A DNA stretch of 64,000 nt from Halomonas getboli (GTDB lineage Bacteria; Pseudomonadota; Gammaproteobacteria; Pseudomonadales; Halomonadaceae), in NCBI RefSeq assembly GCF_023094245.1, contig NZ_JALMEW010000006.1:124001-188000 (forward strand), in the 5' to 3' direction. Position 1 is the first letter of the stretch, and each line of letters begins with the position of its first letter. A model generated the notes under the pieces. That model had not been told where the DNA came from and made no database searches. It worked only from the letters and a program-made list of their open reading frames with translations. Shown piece by piece: positions 63,937 through 64,000 of the stretch. The position numbers and the translations under genes were made by a program.

Positions 63937-64000
63937 ATGGCGGAAACGCATAGCCAATCTGAGGGTGAGGCCGCACCGACGGACTTCGCCGCGACCGTCG
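63937..64000 (+). CDS. Unidentified gene, N-terminal fragment
   Basis: Only MAETHSQSEGEAAPTDFAAT and one further codon are in the window. GAGGAACGCC precedes the ATG, and TATACT lies upstream, so the start is well supported. It is divergent from serA, where Pseudomonas carries an FAD-linked D-2-hydroxyglutarate dehydrogenase gene. The visible residues are an acidic, low-complexity start and cannot confirm this. Confidence 0.6.
   Translation, partial: MAETHSQSEGEAAPTDFAATV

Noticed and set aside
63764..63976. 70-codon minus-strand frame in the serA upstream interval.
   Set aside because: Arg/Pro-rich composition, no ribosome binding site and it overlaps the well-supported start of the rightward gene.

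Overview
The window is a GC-rich gammaproteobacterial chromosome segment that contains the replication origin. Gene order (hemW, rlmJ, mnmE, yidC, rnpA, rpmH, oriC, dnaA, dnaN, recF, gyrB, gmhB, glyS, glyQ), the gshB-tonB-yqgE-ruvX-pyrB block shared with Pseudomonas, and acidic proteins point to a halophile of the Halomonas/Chromohalobacter group (Halomonadaceae). That placement rests on family knowledge and is not proven by the sequence. There are no tRNA or rRNA genes, insertion sequences, prophage genes or CRISPR arrays.

Layout. 1-7085: tail of rdgB, hemW, an OmpA-type lipoprotein, rlmJ, then leftward mnmE, yidC, rnpA and rpmH. 7086-7600: oriC with DnaA boxes. 7601-13796: dnaA-dnaN-recF-gyrB. 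Five parS-like palindromes lie between 10667 and 14682. Two of them bracket an unusual pair of heptanucleotide arrays (14570-14664). 13914-17756: gmhB, glyS and glyQ leftward.

18029-29515 is a lipopolysaccharide inner-core island: hldD, waaF, an OpgB-like phosphoglycerol transferase, a WaaE-like and two other glycosyltransferases, the Kdo kinase kdkA, an OpsX/WaaC-type heptosyltransferase, hldE and waaA. With gmhB nearby, it covers most of ADP-heptose synthesis and its transfer to Kdo-lipid A. A kdkA/opsX-like pair suggests a Haemophilus-like single phosphorylated Kdo (inference).

29529-38380: rpiA, ilvA, a 31-residue membrane peptide, fau, 6S RNA, zapA, ygfB, pepP and two ubiquinone hydroxylases. 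38469-43791: a C-terminal processing protease, envC and gpmI leftward, then yibN and secB. 43952-49537: rsmE, an S1-domain RNA-binding protein, gshB, a TonB3-like protein, yqgE, ruvX and an unknown membrane protein. 49619-53417: pyrB, a SulP transporter and a divergent LysR regulator. 53509-57145: the homogentisate branch of tyrosine breakdown (hmgA, fahA, maiA) with a divergent MarR regulator and two palindromic operators. 57179-60976: an IclR regulator, an NCS2 nucleobase permease and an 8-oxoguanine/guanine-type deaminase. 61264-64000: trhO, serA and the start of an unidentified gene.

The most unusual content is non-coding. A dispersed repeat occurs four times (17884, 24888, 43807, 45510). 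Each copy encloses two hairpins whose loops read CANGGANG, the recognition consensus of CsrA/RsmA, and stem bases change together between copies. Also notable are a duplicated 3' end of mnmE, the heptamer arrays between parS sites, a possible two-peptide operon after ilvA, and an AT-rich rare-codon patch inside rlmJ.
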